The notes: generated from the sequence alone by a model not told the origin. 7,201 nucleotides of DNA from an uncultured Oscillospiraceae bacterium (GCA_900752285.1 CAADUW010000121.1:1-7201); one strand, 5' to 3'; positions 1 through 5,800 are shown, counted from the first letter of the stretch. Numbers and translations are program-made.

Positions 1-53
1 ATATAGATTTTTTGTACGCCGCCGCCCGCCATCGAGCAGAGTTTTACACCTAA
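1..53. mobile_element. Probable outer end of an element inserted in the Maff2 gene
   Basis: These 53 bases sit where the first two-thirds of Maff2 should be, yet encode nothing like it. They begin with an AT-rich stretch, continue through a GCC-rich run, and end at a TAA that closes the Maff2 frame. No open reading frame can be judged at this length. The simplest inference is the terminal non-coding edge of an inserted element, with its recombinase and other genes to the left of the window. An assembly join or a group II intron end are alternatives; I saw no domain V-like hairpin that would support an intron. Confidence 0.4.
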
Positions 54-86
54 TTGGGGATAAAACAGCTCATGGCTGGCGGCGGC
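17..86. repeat. Imperfect inverted repeat at the Maff2 break; candidate attachment-site (att) junction
   Basis: The repeat is centred on AATT at 52-55. The right arm runs AATTGGGGATAAAAC, then GCTC, ATGGC and GGCGGCGGC, and belongs to Maff2. The complement of the left arm, read leftward from base 55, runs AATTAGGTGTAAAAC, then GCTC, ATGGC and GGCGGCGGC with slightly different spacing. The left arm is about three bases longer. The symmetry centre coincides with the point where Maff2 homology stops. Large serine recombinases use att sites made of two imperfectly symmetric half-sites around a short core, with element-side half-sites usually longer. From memory, mobilizable elements in streptococci are reported to insert in maff2 genes of resident conjugative elements. 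I therefore read this as the right-end junction of such an element. The GGC-rich outer segments are low complexity, so part of the match could be chance. Confidence 0.5.
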
Positions 87-137
87 ATCATCCTTTTGGG
101 AACCACGCTGATCCCCCTGCTGTCTGGCTTGTTCTAA
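57..137 (+). pseudogene. Maff2-family small membrane protein, C-terminal remnant (5' part displaced)
   Basis: Reading back from the TAA at 135-137, the frame gives GIKQLMAGGGIILLGTTLIP followed by LLSGLF. From memory this matches the conserved C-terminal half of Maff2, a roughly 70-residue hydrophobic protein encoded just upstream of the TrbL/VirB6 gene in Tn1549-type elements. A complete gene would continue upstream with codons for a first membrane helix. Here the same frame meets a TAA at 51-53, and nothing before it resembles Maff2, so homology ends near base 54-57. Only about 26 codons remain. A short peptide could start at the ATG at 72, but no Shine-Dalgarno sequence precedes it. The ribosome-binding site of the next gene begins right at this stop codon, as expected for an originally coupled pair. 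The family call is fairly secure. The cause of the truncation is inferred to be insertion of another element. Confidence 0.75.
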
Positions 138-146
138 GGAGGGCTT

Positions 147-1013
147 ATGGATTTTCTCACCGACTGGCTCACGAACTGGCTGAAAGAGCTGTTGATCAGC
201 GGTATCATGGGGAACCTCGAAGGGCTTTTTGATACCGTCAATGCCAAAGTCGGAGAGATTGCGGTACAGGTAGGGACTACCCCGGCGGCATGGAACGCCG
301 GGGTTTTCTCCCTCATCCGCCAGCTTTCCGAAACGGTGATCCTGCCGATTGCCGGATTGGTGCTGACCTTTGTTGCCACCTACGAGCTGATACAGATGCT
401 TTTGGAAAAGAACAATATGCACGAGTTTGATGTGGCGAATATCTACAAATGGGTATTCAAAACCGCTTGTGCCATCCTCATTCTTTCCAACACCTTTAAT
501 ATTGTCATGGCGGTGTTCGATGTGTCGCAGAGCGTGATTGCGGATGCGGCGGGGCTCATCCAAGGCTCCACCGACATTACGCCGGATATGCTGACGGAGC
601 TGGAAACCACGCTGGAGGGCATGGACTTGGGGCCGCTCCTTGGCCTGTGGCTCCAGTCCTCTGTGATCGGGCTGACCATGCAGATCATGGGGATCATCAT
701 TTTCGTTCTGGTGTACGGAAGAATGATTGAAATATATTTAATGACCAGTCTGGCCCCTCTCCCCGTTGCCACGCTTTCCAACCGGGAGCTGGGCGGCACA
801 GGGCAGAACTACCTAAAATCCCTGTTCGCCGTGGGCTTTCAAGGGATGCTCATACTGGTCTGTGTTGCGATCTATGCGGTGCTCATCCAAGGCATCGCCA
901 CAGGCGGCGATCCGATTGGAGCGATATGGGGAACCGTGGGCTATACGGTTCTTCTGTGCTTCATGCTGTTTAAGACAGGCGGCATCGCCCAGCGCATCTT
1001 CGGGGCGCATTAA
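147..1013 (+). CDS. TrbL/VirB6-like conjugal transfer membrane protein
   Basis: This 288-residue protein is very hydrophobic and fits the polytopic inner-membrane channel component of Gram-positive T4SS (TrbL/VirB6 class). It has an amphipathic N-terminus (residues 1-40) and likely membrane helices near 64-84, 103-125, 168-192, 226-250 and 258-276. A more polar loop spans about 130-165 (STDITPDMLTELETTLEGMD), probably outside the membrane. The segment MTSLAPLPVATLSNRELGGT (199-218), with its SLAP and small-residue pattern ahead of the last helices, is typical of this family as I know it. The ATG at 147 is preceded by AAGGAGGG at 136-143, right after the Maff2 stop. Its position between Maff2 and the PrgI/VirB4 genes matches Tn1549-type elements. 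It probably forms part of the DNA translocation channel with PrgI and VirB4. No frameshift or truncation is seen. The class assignment is solid; the exact subfamily is not resolved. Confidence 0.88.
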   Translation: MDFLTDWLTNWLKELLISGIMGNLEGLFDTVNAKVGEIAVQVGTTPAAWNAGVFSLIRQLSETVILPIAGLVLTFVATYELIQMLLEKNNMHEFDVANIYKWVFKTACAILILSNTFNIVMAVFDVSQSVIADAAGLIQGSTDITPDMLTELETTLEGMDLGPLLGLWLQSSVIGLTMQIMGIIIFVLVYGRMIEIYLMTSLAPLPVATLSNRELGGTGQNYLKSLFAVGFQGMLILVCVAIYAVLIQGIATGGDPIGAIWGTVGYTVLLCFMLFKTGGIAQRIFGAH

Positions 1014-1021
1014 ACGGACGG

Positions 1022-1046
1022 ACTTCGGGACAATTTGTCCCGAGGC
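1022..1046 (+). repeat. 25-base palindromic repeat, copy 1 (intergenic)
   Basis: Arms ACTTCGGGACA and TGTCCCGAGGC flank the three bases ATT. Bases 1025-1043 form a perfect dyad. As RNA it would fold into a hairpin of about 10 pairs with one G-U pair and a three-base loop. No T-run follows, so it is not an intrinsic terminator. It fills most of the 47-base gap between the TrbL-like gene and spoVG and lies just upstream of the spoVG ribosome-binding site. Confidence 0.85.
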
Positions 1047-1050
1047 CGGG

Positions 1051-1058
1051 AAAGGAGG
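1051..1058 (+). promoter_or_regulatory. Ribosome-binding site of the SpoVG gene, unusually close to the ATG
   Basis: AAAGGAGG ends only two bases before the ATG at 1061, which is tighter than usual. The in-frame TTG at 1067 sits eight bases after it, a better distance. Either codon could be the start, and the choice changes the product by only two residues. Confidence 0.6.
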
Positions 1059-1060
1059 AA

Positions 1061-1615
1061 ATGATTTTGGATAAGGATGTCATATTAACCCCGGAACAGA
1101 TCGCCGCCGAGGAGCGGCGCTGGCTGTTCGATGCGCCGATTGCGGAACTGGCCGAGGTAAAAGGCGTGACGGTGGACGAGGCGGTTAAGCTGCGGACGGA
1201 CGCAATTTTGCAGGAGGCCGCTGTTCCCATCGAAGTCACGGTTCGCCCGATTGAGCCCCAGGGCAAGCTCATCGGCTTTGCCAGCGTCAACTATGGCGGT
1301 GTAGTGATTGACGATTTCAAGGTGGTGGATGGTAAGAACGGGATTTTCCTCGGGGCTCCCAGCAAACCCGATCCCACCAGCAGGACGGGCTACCGCTCCA
1401 CAGTGCGGATCAATGACCGGGCCACCCAGGAGCGGCTCAATGCGGCGGGAGCCCAGGCGTACCATTCAGCGGTGGAAAAGCTCATCGCCCGGGCCGAGGC
1501 AGTCCGCCCCACCCCGATCAAGGAGCAGATGGCACAGGCCGCAAGGGAGGCCGGGAAGGAAAATGCCGCCCGAACCGCCCCGGCAAAGAAGAAGGAGGCC
1601 CGGGATGACAGGTGA
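1061..1615 (+). CDS. SpoVG-domain protein with N- and C-terminal extensions
   Basis: The central part of this 184-residue protein, about residues 57-145, resembles SpoVG, a small nucleic-acid-binding regulator of Firmicutes. The opening strand (EVTVRPIEPQGKLIGFASV) is followed by VVIDDFKVVDGKNGIFLGAP (81-100), with SK next, which matches the SpoVG core of an (I/V)xDGxNGxFxxxPSK pattern. Canonical SpoVG is about 85-100 residues. Here an acidic N-terminal segment of about 55 residues (TPEQIAAEERRWLFDAPIAE) precedes the core. A basic, Ala/Lys-rich tail (151-184) follows it and may add nucleic-acid contacts. The gene overlaps the downstream methyltransferase start by 11 bases, so the two are translationally coupled. 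I infer an accessory regulator or DNA/RNA-binding partner of the transfer operon rather than a sporulation protein. The start is ATG 1061 or TTG 1067. Fold call moderately sure; role unknown. Confidence 0.75.
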   Translation: MILDKDVILTPEQIAAEERRWLFDAPIAELAEVKGVTVDEAVKLRTDAILQEAAVPIEVTVRPIEPQGKLIGFASVNYGGVVIDDFKVVDGKNGIFLGAPSKPDPTSRTGYRSTVRINDRATQERLNAAGAQAYHSAVEKLIARAEAVRPTPIKEQMAQAAREAGKENAARTAPAKKKEARDDR

Positions 1616-2399
1616 TGTGACCTCGAGACAAATTGTCCCGAAGTCTCCAGCCTGCCCGGAGGGGCTGTTTTTGATGGACGGGATTGAAGGGCTGCGCTCT
1701 TTGCCGAAGCACTCGGTTGATATGCTCCTTACCGATCCGCCCTATGGCACTACCCGGAACTTTTGGGATGTGCCGCTCCCGCTCCCGGAGCTGTGGGAGG
1801 CGGTCAAGTGGGCGGTCAAGCCGGATGGCGCAGTGCTGTTTTTCGCACAATGCCCCTATGATAAGGTGCTGGGGGCATCCAACCTCTCTATGCTCCGCTA
1901 TGAATGGGTGTGGTACAAAAGCAGGTGTACTGGCTTTCTCAATGCAAGGCGGGCTCCCTTAAAACGGACGGAAAACATTCTGGTGTTTTATCAAAAATTG
2001 CCCTATTACGATCCGCAGTTTGAACAGGGCAAGCCCTATAAGAAAATTTCCCGGACAGGGGACAACAGCCCCAACTATGGAAAATTCCTGCGTTCCAGCA
2101 GCGGATCAGAGGATGGCCTTCGTTTCCCCGGAAACCTGCTGGCCTTTTCTTCCGTACAGCGTACCGTCCACCCCACGCAGAAACCCGTGGAGCTGTGCGA
2201 GTATCTCATCAGAACCTATACCCGGCCCGGGGAGGTAGTGGCAGACATCTGCGCTGGCTCCGGCACGACTGCTGTGGCTGCTGTCAATACGGGCCGCCGC
2301 TTTGTATGCTTTGAAACCGCCCCGGCCTTTTACGCCCCAGCTACAGAACGCATCCGGCTGGCTACTGAGGCGGTCAAAGCCGGGCAGAAAGGAGTATGA
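1605..2399 (+). CDS. Beta-class DNA methyltransferase (N6-adenine or N4-cytosine), no restriction partner
   Basis: This 264-residue enzyme is predicted to transfer a methyl group from S-adenosylmethionine to a DNA base. The catalytic motif IV DPPYG is at residues 44-48, preceded by SLPKHSVDMLLT. HPTQKP (189-194), the hallmark at the start of the SAM-binding half, is followed by motif I DICAGSGTT (214-222). The order IV then I defines the beta class (N6_N4 family, relatives of M.HinfI/CcrM). The target-recognition part should lie between, around 100-180 (KSRCTGFLNARRAPLKR and on). DPPY motifs favour adenine, but N4-cytosine cannot be excluded. The ATG at 1605 has GGAGG at 1594-1598, six bases away; a longer upstream frame reaching back to about 1308 is only spoVG read out of frame. 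Residues 6-13 (TSRQIVPK) are encoded by a palindromic repeat, so the first ~17 residues are probably dispensable. It overlaps spoVG by 11 bases and the next gene by 4. Likely role: anti-restriction or marking of the element's DNA. Confidence 0.9.
   Translation: MTGDVTSRQIVPKSPACPEGLFLMDGIEGLRSLPKHSVDMLLTDPPYGTTRNFWDVPLPLPELWEAVKWAVKPDGAVLFFAQCPYDKVLGASNLSMLRYEWVWYKSRCTGFLNARRAPLKRTENILVFYQKLPYYDPQFEQGKPYKKISRTGDNSPNYGKFLRSSSGSEDGLRFPGNLLAFSSVQRTVHPTQKPVELCEYLIRTYTRPGEVVADICAGSGTTAVAAVNTGRRFVCFETAPAFYAPATERIRLATEAVKAGQKGV
1620..1644 (-). repeat. 25-base palindromic repeat, copy 2 (inverted, inside the methyltransferase start)
   Basis: On the minus strand this reads ACTTCGGGACA, ATT, TGTCTCGAGGT. 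It has the same three-base centre as copy 1, and its arms differ at two positions. Its arm asymmetry (TT on one side, GG on the other) places it opposite to copies 1, 3 and 4. It lies 15 bases after the methyltransferase start codon and encodes TSRQIVPK there. It could also form a hairpin in the mRNA just past the start codon, which might affect translation. Confidence 0.8.
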
Positions 2400-3100
2400 C
2401 TATCGGAAACTATTCTATCATTTACGCCGATCCCCCTTGGCAGTACCAGCGCAGTAAGGTACAGGGGGCGGCAGAAAACCATTATCCCACAATGGGGATT
2501 GACGAGCTGTGTGCGCTCCCGGTGGCTGATCTGGCCGCCCCGGACAGCGCACTTTTTTTGTGGGCGACTTTCCCCCAGCTCCCGGAGGCCCTGCGGCTCA
2601 TAGAGGCGTGGGGCTTCCGCTATAAGTCTGTGGCCTTTGTCTGGCTGAAAAAGAATAAAAAGGCAGACAGTTGGTTTTATGGTCTTGGCTTCTGGACGAG
2701 GGGAAATGCGGAAATCTGCCTGCTGGCTACCAAGGGCCATCCCAAACGGCAGGCGGCAAATATCCATCAGTTTATCATTTCCCCGATTGAAGCCCACAGC
2801 AAAAAGCCGGACGAGGCCCGGGAAAAGATCGTGGCCCTTATGGGCGACCTGCCCCGGGTGGAGCTCTTTGCCAGACAGTCCCCGCCCGGCTGGGAGGTGT
2901 GGGGAAATGAAGTGAAAAGCACGATCCCGGACTTTGGGCTCATGGGGCCCCCGCAAAATCAGCGATTTTGTGGGGAGAGGAGGAACAACGGAGCGGACGG
3001 ACTTCGGGACAAAGTGTCCCGAGGTAGTCAAGCGGAGTTTGTGACCACGAGTCCCGAGGTTAAAGGGGCCGGAAAGGAGGCTGATCCATGCCCTATGTGA
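2396..3100 (+). CDS. MT-A70 family adenine methyltransferase with an extended, repeat-derived tail
   Basis: This 234-residue protein starts at the ATGA shared with the previous stop. It carries the MT-A70 catalytic motif DPPW at 12-15 (IIYADPPWQYQ), then HYPTM (29-33), LFLWAT (53-58) and GLGFWTRGNAEICLLATKG (96-114), whose G-x-G-x-x-x-R-x-N-x-E pattern is typical. HSKKPDE (134-140) and RVELFARQSPPGWEVWGNE (154-172) close the domain. Members methylate adenine N6; phage and mobile-element versions act on DNA. The enzyme core ends near residue 173, which is where small family members normally stop. Residues about 174-234 are unlike the family. They are translated from two hairpin-forming repeats and a half repeat and end inside the prgI start, so the tail looks like read-through of former intergenic DNA. 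The gene overlaps prgI by 13 bases. With the preceding enzyme it forms an orphan methyltransferase pair, possibly giving two methylation specificities. Confidence 0.88.
   Translation: MTIGNYSIIYADPPWQYQRSKVQGAAENHYPTMGIDELCALPVADLAAPDSALFLWATFPQLPEALRLIEAWGFRYKSVAFVWLKKNKKADSWFYGLGFWTRGNAEICLLATKGHPKRQAANIHQFIISPIEAHSKKPDEAREKIVALMGDLPRVELFARQSPPGWEVWGNEVKSTIPDFGLMGPPQNQRFCGERRNNGADGLRDKVSRGSQAEFVTTSPEVKGAGKEADPCPM
2949..2975 (+). repeat. Strong hairpin with 12-base arms and a 3-base loop
   Basis: CCCCGCAAAATC (2949-2960), loop AGC, then GATTTTGTGGGG (2964-2975). All twelve positions pair as RNA, one of them as G-U. It lies in the atypical tail of the MT-A70 gene and is followed by GAGAGGAGGAA rather than a T-run, so it is not a standard terminator. 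It may be a REP-like element or an mRNA processing or stability hairpin left from an earlier intergenic region. Confidence 0.75.
2994..3025 (+). repeat. 25-base palindromic repeat, copy 3, with a 7-base left flank shared with copy 1
   Basis: The palindrome is at 3001-3025: ACTTCGGGACA, AAG, TGTCCCGAGGT. As RNA all eleven arm positions pair (one G-U). The preceding CGGACGG is also found before copy 1 at 1015-1021, so CGGACGGACTTCGGGACA is an 18-base exact direct repeat 1,979 bases apart. This copy is translated as LRDKVSRG in the MT-A70 tail, a different frame from copies 2 and 4. Confidence 0.85.
3051..3060 (+). repeat. Right-arm half copy of the palindromic repeat
   Basis: GTCCCGAGGT matches the right arm of copy 3 at 10 of 10 bases, with no left arm. 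It is followed by GGCCGG and AAAGGAGG (3067-3080), the prgI ribosome-binding region. Copy 1 is likewise followed by GGCCGG, one extra G and AAAGGAGG (1044-1058) before spoVG, so the two leaders look related. Confidence 0.6.
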
Positions 3101-3483
3101 ATGTACCCAACGACCTGTCAAAAGTAAAAACCAAAATGGCCCTAAACCTTACCAAGCGCCAGCTCATCTGTTTTGGCTGTGCGGCGGCGGTAGGCATCCC
3201 GTCCTATCTGCTGGCCCGGGGCTCTATCGGCAATACCGGGGCCATGTTCCTTATGCTGGCCGTGATGCTCCCGGCGTTTCTTCTGGCCATGTATGAAAAA
3301 GACGGGCTCCCGGCGGAAAAGGTGCTGAAAAACATCATACGGGCCCGGTTTCTGCGGCCCGGAGTCAGGCCCTATCAGACACAAAACATTTACGCCCCCT
3401 TTGCCGGACGGGGCGCTGTGAGAAAGGAGGATGCGATTGCGAAAGGCAAATCCAACCAGCGGAAGAAAAACCGCAAAGGCTAA
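3088..3483 (+). CDS. prgI: PrgI-family T4SS inner-membrane protein
   Basis: This 131-residue protein has the PrgI layout. A short cytoplasmic start (MPYVNVPNDLSKVKTKMALN) and the LTKRQLICF segment lead into two membrane helices at about 25-43 and 48-69. A short conserved cytoplasmic stretch follows (YEKDGLPAEKVLKNIIRARF, 69-88), and the C-terminus is very basic (KGKSNQRKKNRKG). The family, named after PrgI of pCF10, is a VirB3-like partner that tethers VirB4 to the membrane, and its gene almost always sits directly before virB4, as here. AAGGAGG at 3074-3080 lies seven bases before the ATG. The start overlaps the MT-A70 end by 13 bases, and the 3' end overlaps the virB4 start by about 50, so all three are probably translationally coupled. 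No defect is seen. Confidence 0.9.
   Translation: MPYVNVPNDLSKVKTKMALNLTKRQLICFGCAAAVGIPSYLLARGSIGNTGAMFLMLAVMLPAFLLAMYEKDGLPAEKVLKNIIRARFLRPGVRPYQTQNIYAPFAGRGAVRKEDAIAKGKSNQRKKNRKG
3424..3430 (+). promoter_or_regulatory. Ribosome-binding site of virB4, touching the ATG
   Basis: AAGGAGG directly abuts the ATG at 3431 with no spacer, which would be poor for initiation. The in-frame TTG at 3437 lies six bases downstream of it and is the more plausible start. The spoVG gene shows the same ATG-NNN-TTG arrangement. Confidence 0.55.
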
Positions 3484-5800
3484 AAACCGGGCGGCCCTGT
3501 CCGCCCAGCAGACGATCCCCTATGTGGCGATGCACCCGGACGGGGTATGCAAGCTCCCCGGCGGGCTCTACACAAAGACCGTGGAATATGAGGACATCAA
3601 TTATTCCGTGGCATCCACCGAGGATCAGACTGCGATCTTTGGCGGCTGGAGCTCATTCCTCAACTACTTTGACAGCTCCCTGCCGTTCCAGCTTTCCTTT
3701 ATCAACCGCCGCTCCCACTCCCGGAGCCGCTATAAGGTAAACATTCCCCAAGCGGATGATGATTTTAACAGCGTCCGGGAGGAATTTACCGGGATGCTGA
3801 AAAACCAGATCGCCCGGTCTAACAACGGGATTGAACGCTCCAAGTACATTACTTTCGGCATCCCAGCCGGAGGGATCGTGGAGGCCCGGCCCCGTCTGGA
3901 GCGTGTGGAGGCCGATGTGATGGGCAACTTTAAGCGGCTGGGTGTTCCCTGTGAACCGATGGACGGGCGGGCAAGGCTGGCCCTGCTTCACAGCCAGATG
4001 CATCCGGGCAACCGGGAACCGTTCCGCTTTTCATGGAAGGACATCCCGCAGACGGGGCTCGGCACCAAGGACTATATTGCCCCGGACAGCTTTGACTTCC
4101 GGCACTCCCGCCTGTTCCGGGTGGGCCAGTATTGGGGCGCTGTTTCCTACTTGCAGATTTTGGCGTCTGAGCTCTCGGATAAACTGCTGGCAGAAATTCT
4201 GGAGCTGGATGCGGAAATGACCGTAACCCTCCATATCCAGACGGTGGATCAGCTAAAGGCCATCAAAACCATCAAGGGAAAAATCTCCGACATCGGAAAA
4301 ATGAAGGTGGAGGAACAGCGGAAGGCTGTCCGAGCCGGGTACGATCCCGACATTCTCCCGCCCGACCTCATTACCTTTTCCAAGGATGCGGCGGAGCTCC
4401 TTGCCGACCTCCAGTCCCGCAACGAGAGGATGTTCCTTTTGACTTTTACGGTAGTCAATATGGCCCCTACCCGCCAGCGGCTGGAAAACGATGTGTTTAC
4501 CGTGGGCGGCATCGCACAGAAATACAACTGCGCCCTCAAGCGGCTGGACTGGCAACAGGAGCAGGGCTTTGTGTCCTCGCTGGCTCTCGGCTACAACGAA
4601 GTGGAGATCCAGCGTGGTATGACAACCAGCTCCACGGCAATTTTCATCCCCTTTATGACAAGGGAGCTGCGGATGGACGGGCAGGCCCTCTACTATGGCA
4701 TGAACGCCCTTTCCCACAATGTCATTATGGCTGACCGTAAAAAGCTGAAGTCGGCCAACGGAATGTACCTCGGCTCTACGGGCTCGGGAAAATCCTTTGC
4801 GGCAAAGCGGGAACTGCTCAATGTCTTTCTGACCATCCCCCAGGATCGGATTATCATTGTTGATCCGATGGGTGAATATGCCCCGCTGGTTCGCAGGCTG
4901 GGCGGACAGGTGATCGAGATTGCCCCGGACAGCCCCCACCACCTAAACCCGATGGATGTGGAGCTTAACATGGCCGCCGGGGAGAGCCCCCTTTCCATGA
5001 AGGCGGATTTCCTGCTTTCCCTGTGCGAGCTGGTGGTAGGCGGAAAGGAAGGCTTACAGCCCATCGAAAAGACAGTTGTTGACCGCTGTGTGCGGCTGGT
5101 GTACCGGGAACAGGCCCTTGGGCTTGATACGGGAAAAACCCCGCTTTTGCAGGACTTGTACGAGGAGCTCTTGAAACAGCCGGAGCCCGAGGCCCGGCGT
5201 GTGGCAACCGCCCTTGAGCTCTACTGCACCGGCTCCCTCAACCTGTTTAACCATCCCACGAATGTGAAAACCGACAGCCGGGTGGTGTGTATCGTGCTGA
5301 AAAACATGGGAGAAAACCTCCGCAAGATCGCCATGCACATCACAAATGAATTTGTGTCCCAGGCGGTAGATACCAACTTCCGGGAGGGCGTGGCGACATG
5401 GTGCTACTTCGATGAGTTCCATGTCCTGCTCCGTGATCCGCTGACCGCCAGCTATTTTGTGGCGGTGTGGAAAATGCTGAGAAAGAAAGGCTGCGTTCCC
5501 AGCGCCCTCACGCAGAATGTAAAAGACCTTCTGGCCAGCCGGGAGATTGAGAACATTCTGGATAACACCGATTTTATGATTTTGCTCTCGCAAGCTCAGA
5601 GCGACCGGGCGATTTTGGCAAGACAGCTCGGTATTTCCGAGCATCAGCTTTCCTACATTACCCACTCTAATTCCGGCGAGGGCCTGCTGTTTTACGGGAA
5701 TGTGACCATCCCGTTTGTGGATCGGTTCCCGAAGGGGGAAATCTATGACCTCTTAACCACCCGACCGGAGGATATGAAGAATGAAGCGAAAACCGAATAA
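3431..5800 (+). CDS. virB4: VirB4-like T4SS ATPase
   Basis: At 789 residues this has the normal length of the conjugation ATPase that energises substrate transfer through the membrane channel. The N-terminal domain begins after a basic, poorly conserved leader with AQQTIPYVAMHPDGV and continues with YTKTVEYEDINYSV, typical of VirB4 proteins from Tn1549-type elements. The C-terminal RecA-like motor has Walker A GSTGSGKS at 448-455, IIIVDPMGEYAPLVRRLGG soon after, Walker B CYFDEFH at 658-664, TQNVKDLLAS, and the terminal motif LLSQAQSDRAILARQLGIS. All key nucleotide-binding residues are present, so it should be active. It sits at the cytoplasmic face with PrgI and TrbL/VirB6. The start is uncertain: ATG 3431 abuts the Shine-Dalgarno sequence, while TTG 3437 is better spaced; the product differs by two residues. 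The reading frame is intact. The last 20 bases overlap the next gene. Confidence 0.95.
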   Translation: MRLRKANPTSGRKTAKAKNRAALSAQQTIPYVAMHPDGVCKLPGGLYTKTVEYEDINYSVASTEDQTAIFGGWSSFLNYFDSSLPFQLSFINRRSHSRSRYKVNIPQADDDFNSVREEFTGMLKNQIARSNNGIERSKYITFGIPAGGIVEARPRLERVEADVMGNFKRLGVPCEPMDGRARLALLHSQMHPGNREPFRFSWKDIPQTGLGTKDYIAPDSFDFRHSRLFRVGQYWGAVSYLQILASELSDKLLAEILELDAEMTVTLHIQTVDQLKAIKTIKGKISDIGKMKVEEQRKAVRAGYDPDILPPDLITFSKDAAELLADLQSRNERMFLLTFTVVNMAPTRQRLENDVFTVGGIAQKYNCALKRLDWQQEQGFVSSLALGYNEVEIQRGMTTSSTAIFIPFMTRELRMDGQALYYGMNALSHNVIMADRKKLKSANGMYLGSTGSGKSFAAKRELLNVFLTIPQDRIIIVDPMGEYAPLVRRLGGQVIEIAPDSPHHLNPMDVELNMAAGESPLSMKADFLLSLCELVVGGKEGLQPIEKTVVDRCVRLVYREQALGLDTGKTPLLQDLYEELLKQPEPEARRVATALELYCTGSLNLFNHPTNVKTDSRVVCIVLKNMGENLRKIAMHITNEFVSQAVDTNFREGVATWCYFDEFHVLLRDPLTASYFVAVWKMLRKKGCVPSALTQNVKDLLASREIENILDNTDFMILLSQAQSDRAILARQLGISEHQLSYITHSNSGEGLLFYGNVTIPFVDRFPKGEIYDLLTTRPEDMKNEAKTE

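Noticed and set aside
1..53. Group II intron 3' end in the Maff2 gene
   Set aside because: No domain V-like hairpin with the conserved GAGC...GTTC pairing is visible, and the inverted symmetry with the Maff2 flank fits a recombinase site better.
1022..1046. Intrinsic terminator after the TrbL-like gene
   Set aside because: The hairpin is followed by GC-rich sequence and a ribosome-binding site, without a T-run. The same palindrome also occurs inside coding regions.
1308..1604. Upstream extension of the methyltransferase frame to 1308
   Set aside because: This stretch is spoVG coding sequence read in another frame (Arg/Pro-rich translation). The ATG at 1605 has a well-placed GGAGG and gives a normal enzyme length.
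2330..3121. Long minus-strand open frame (263 codons) opposite the MT-A70 gene
   Set aside because: It lies antisense to a gene with intact catalytic motifs. It shows no recognisable domain, has no good ribosome-binding site, and is expected as a shadow in GC-rich coding DNA.
4253..5665. Minus-strand open frames of 229 and 203 codons within virB4
   Set aside because: Both are antisense to the conserved VirB4 coding sequence, which includes the Walker motifs. They have low-complexity, shadow-like translations and no context for expression.
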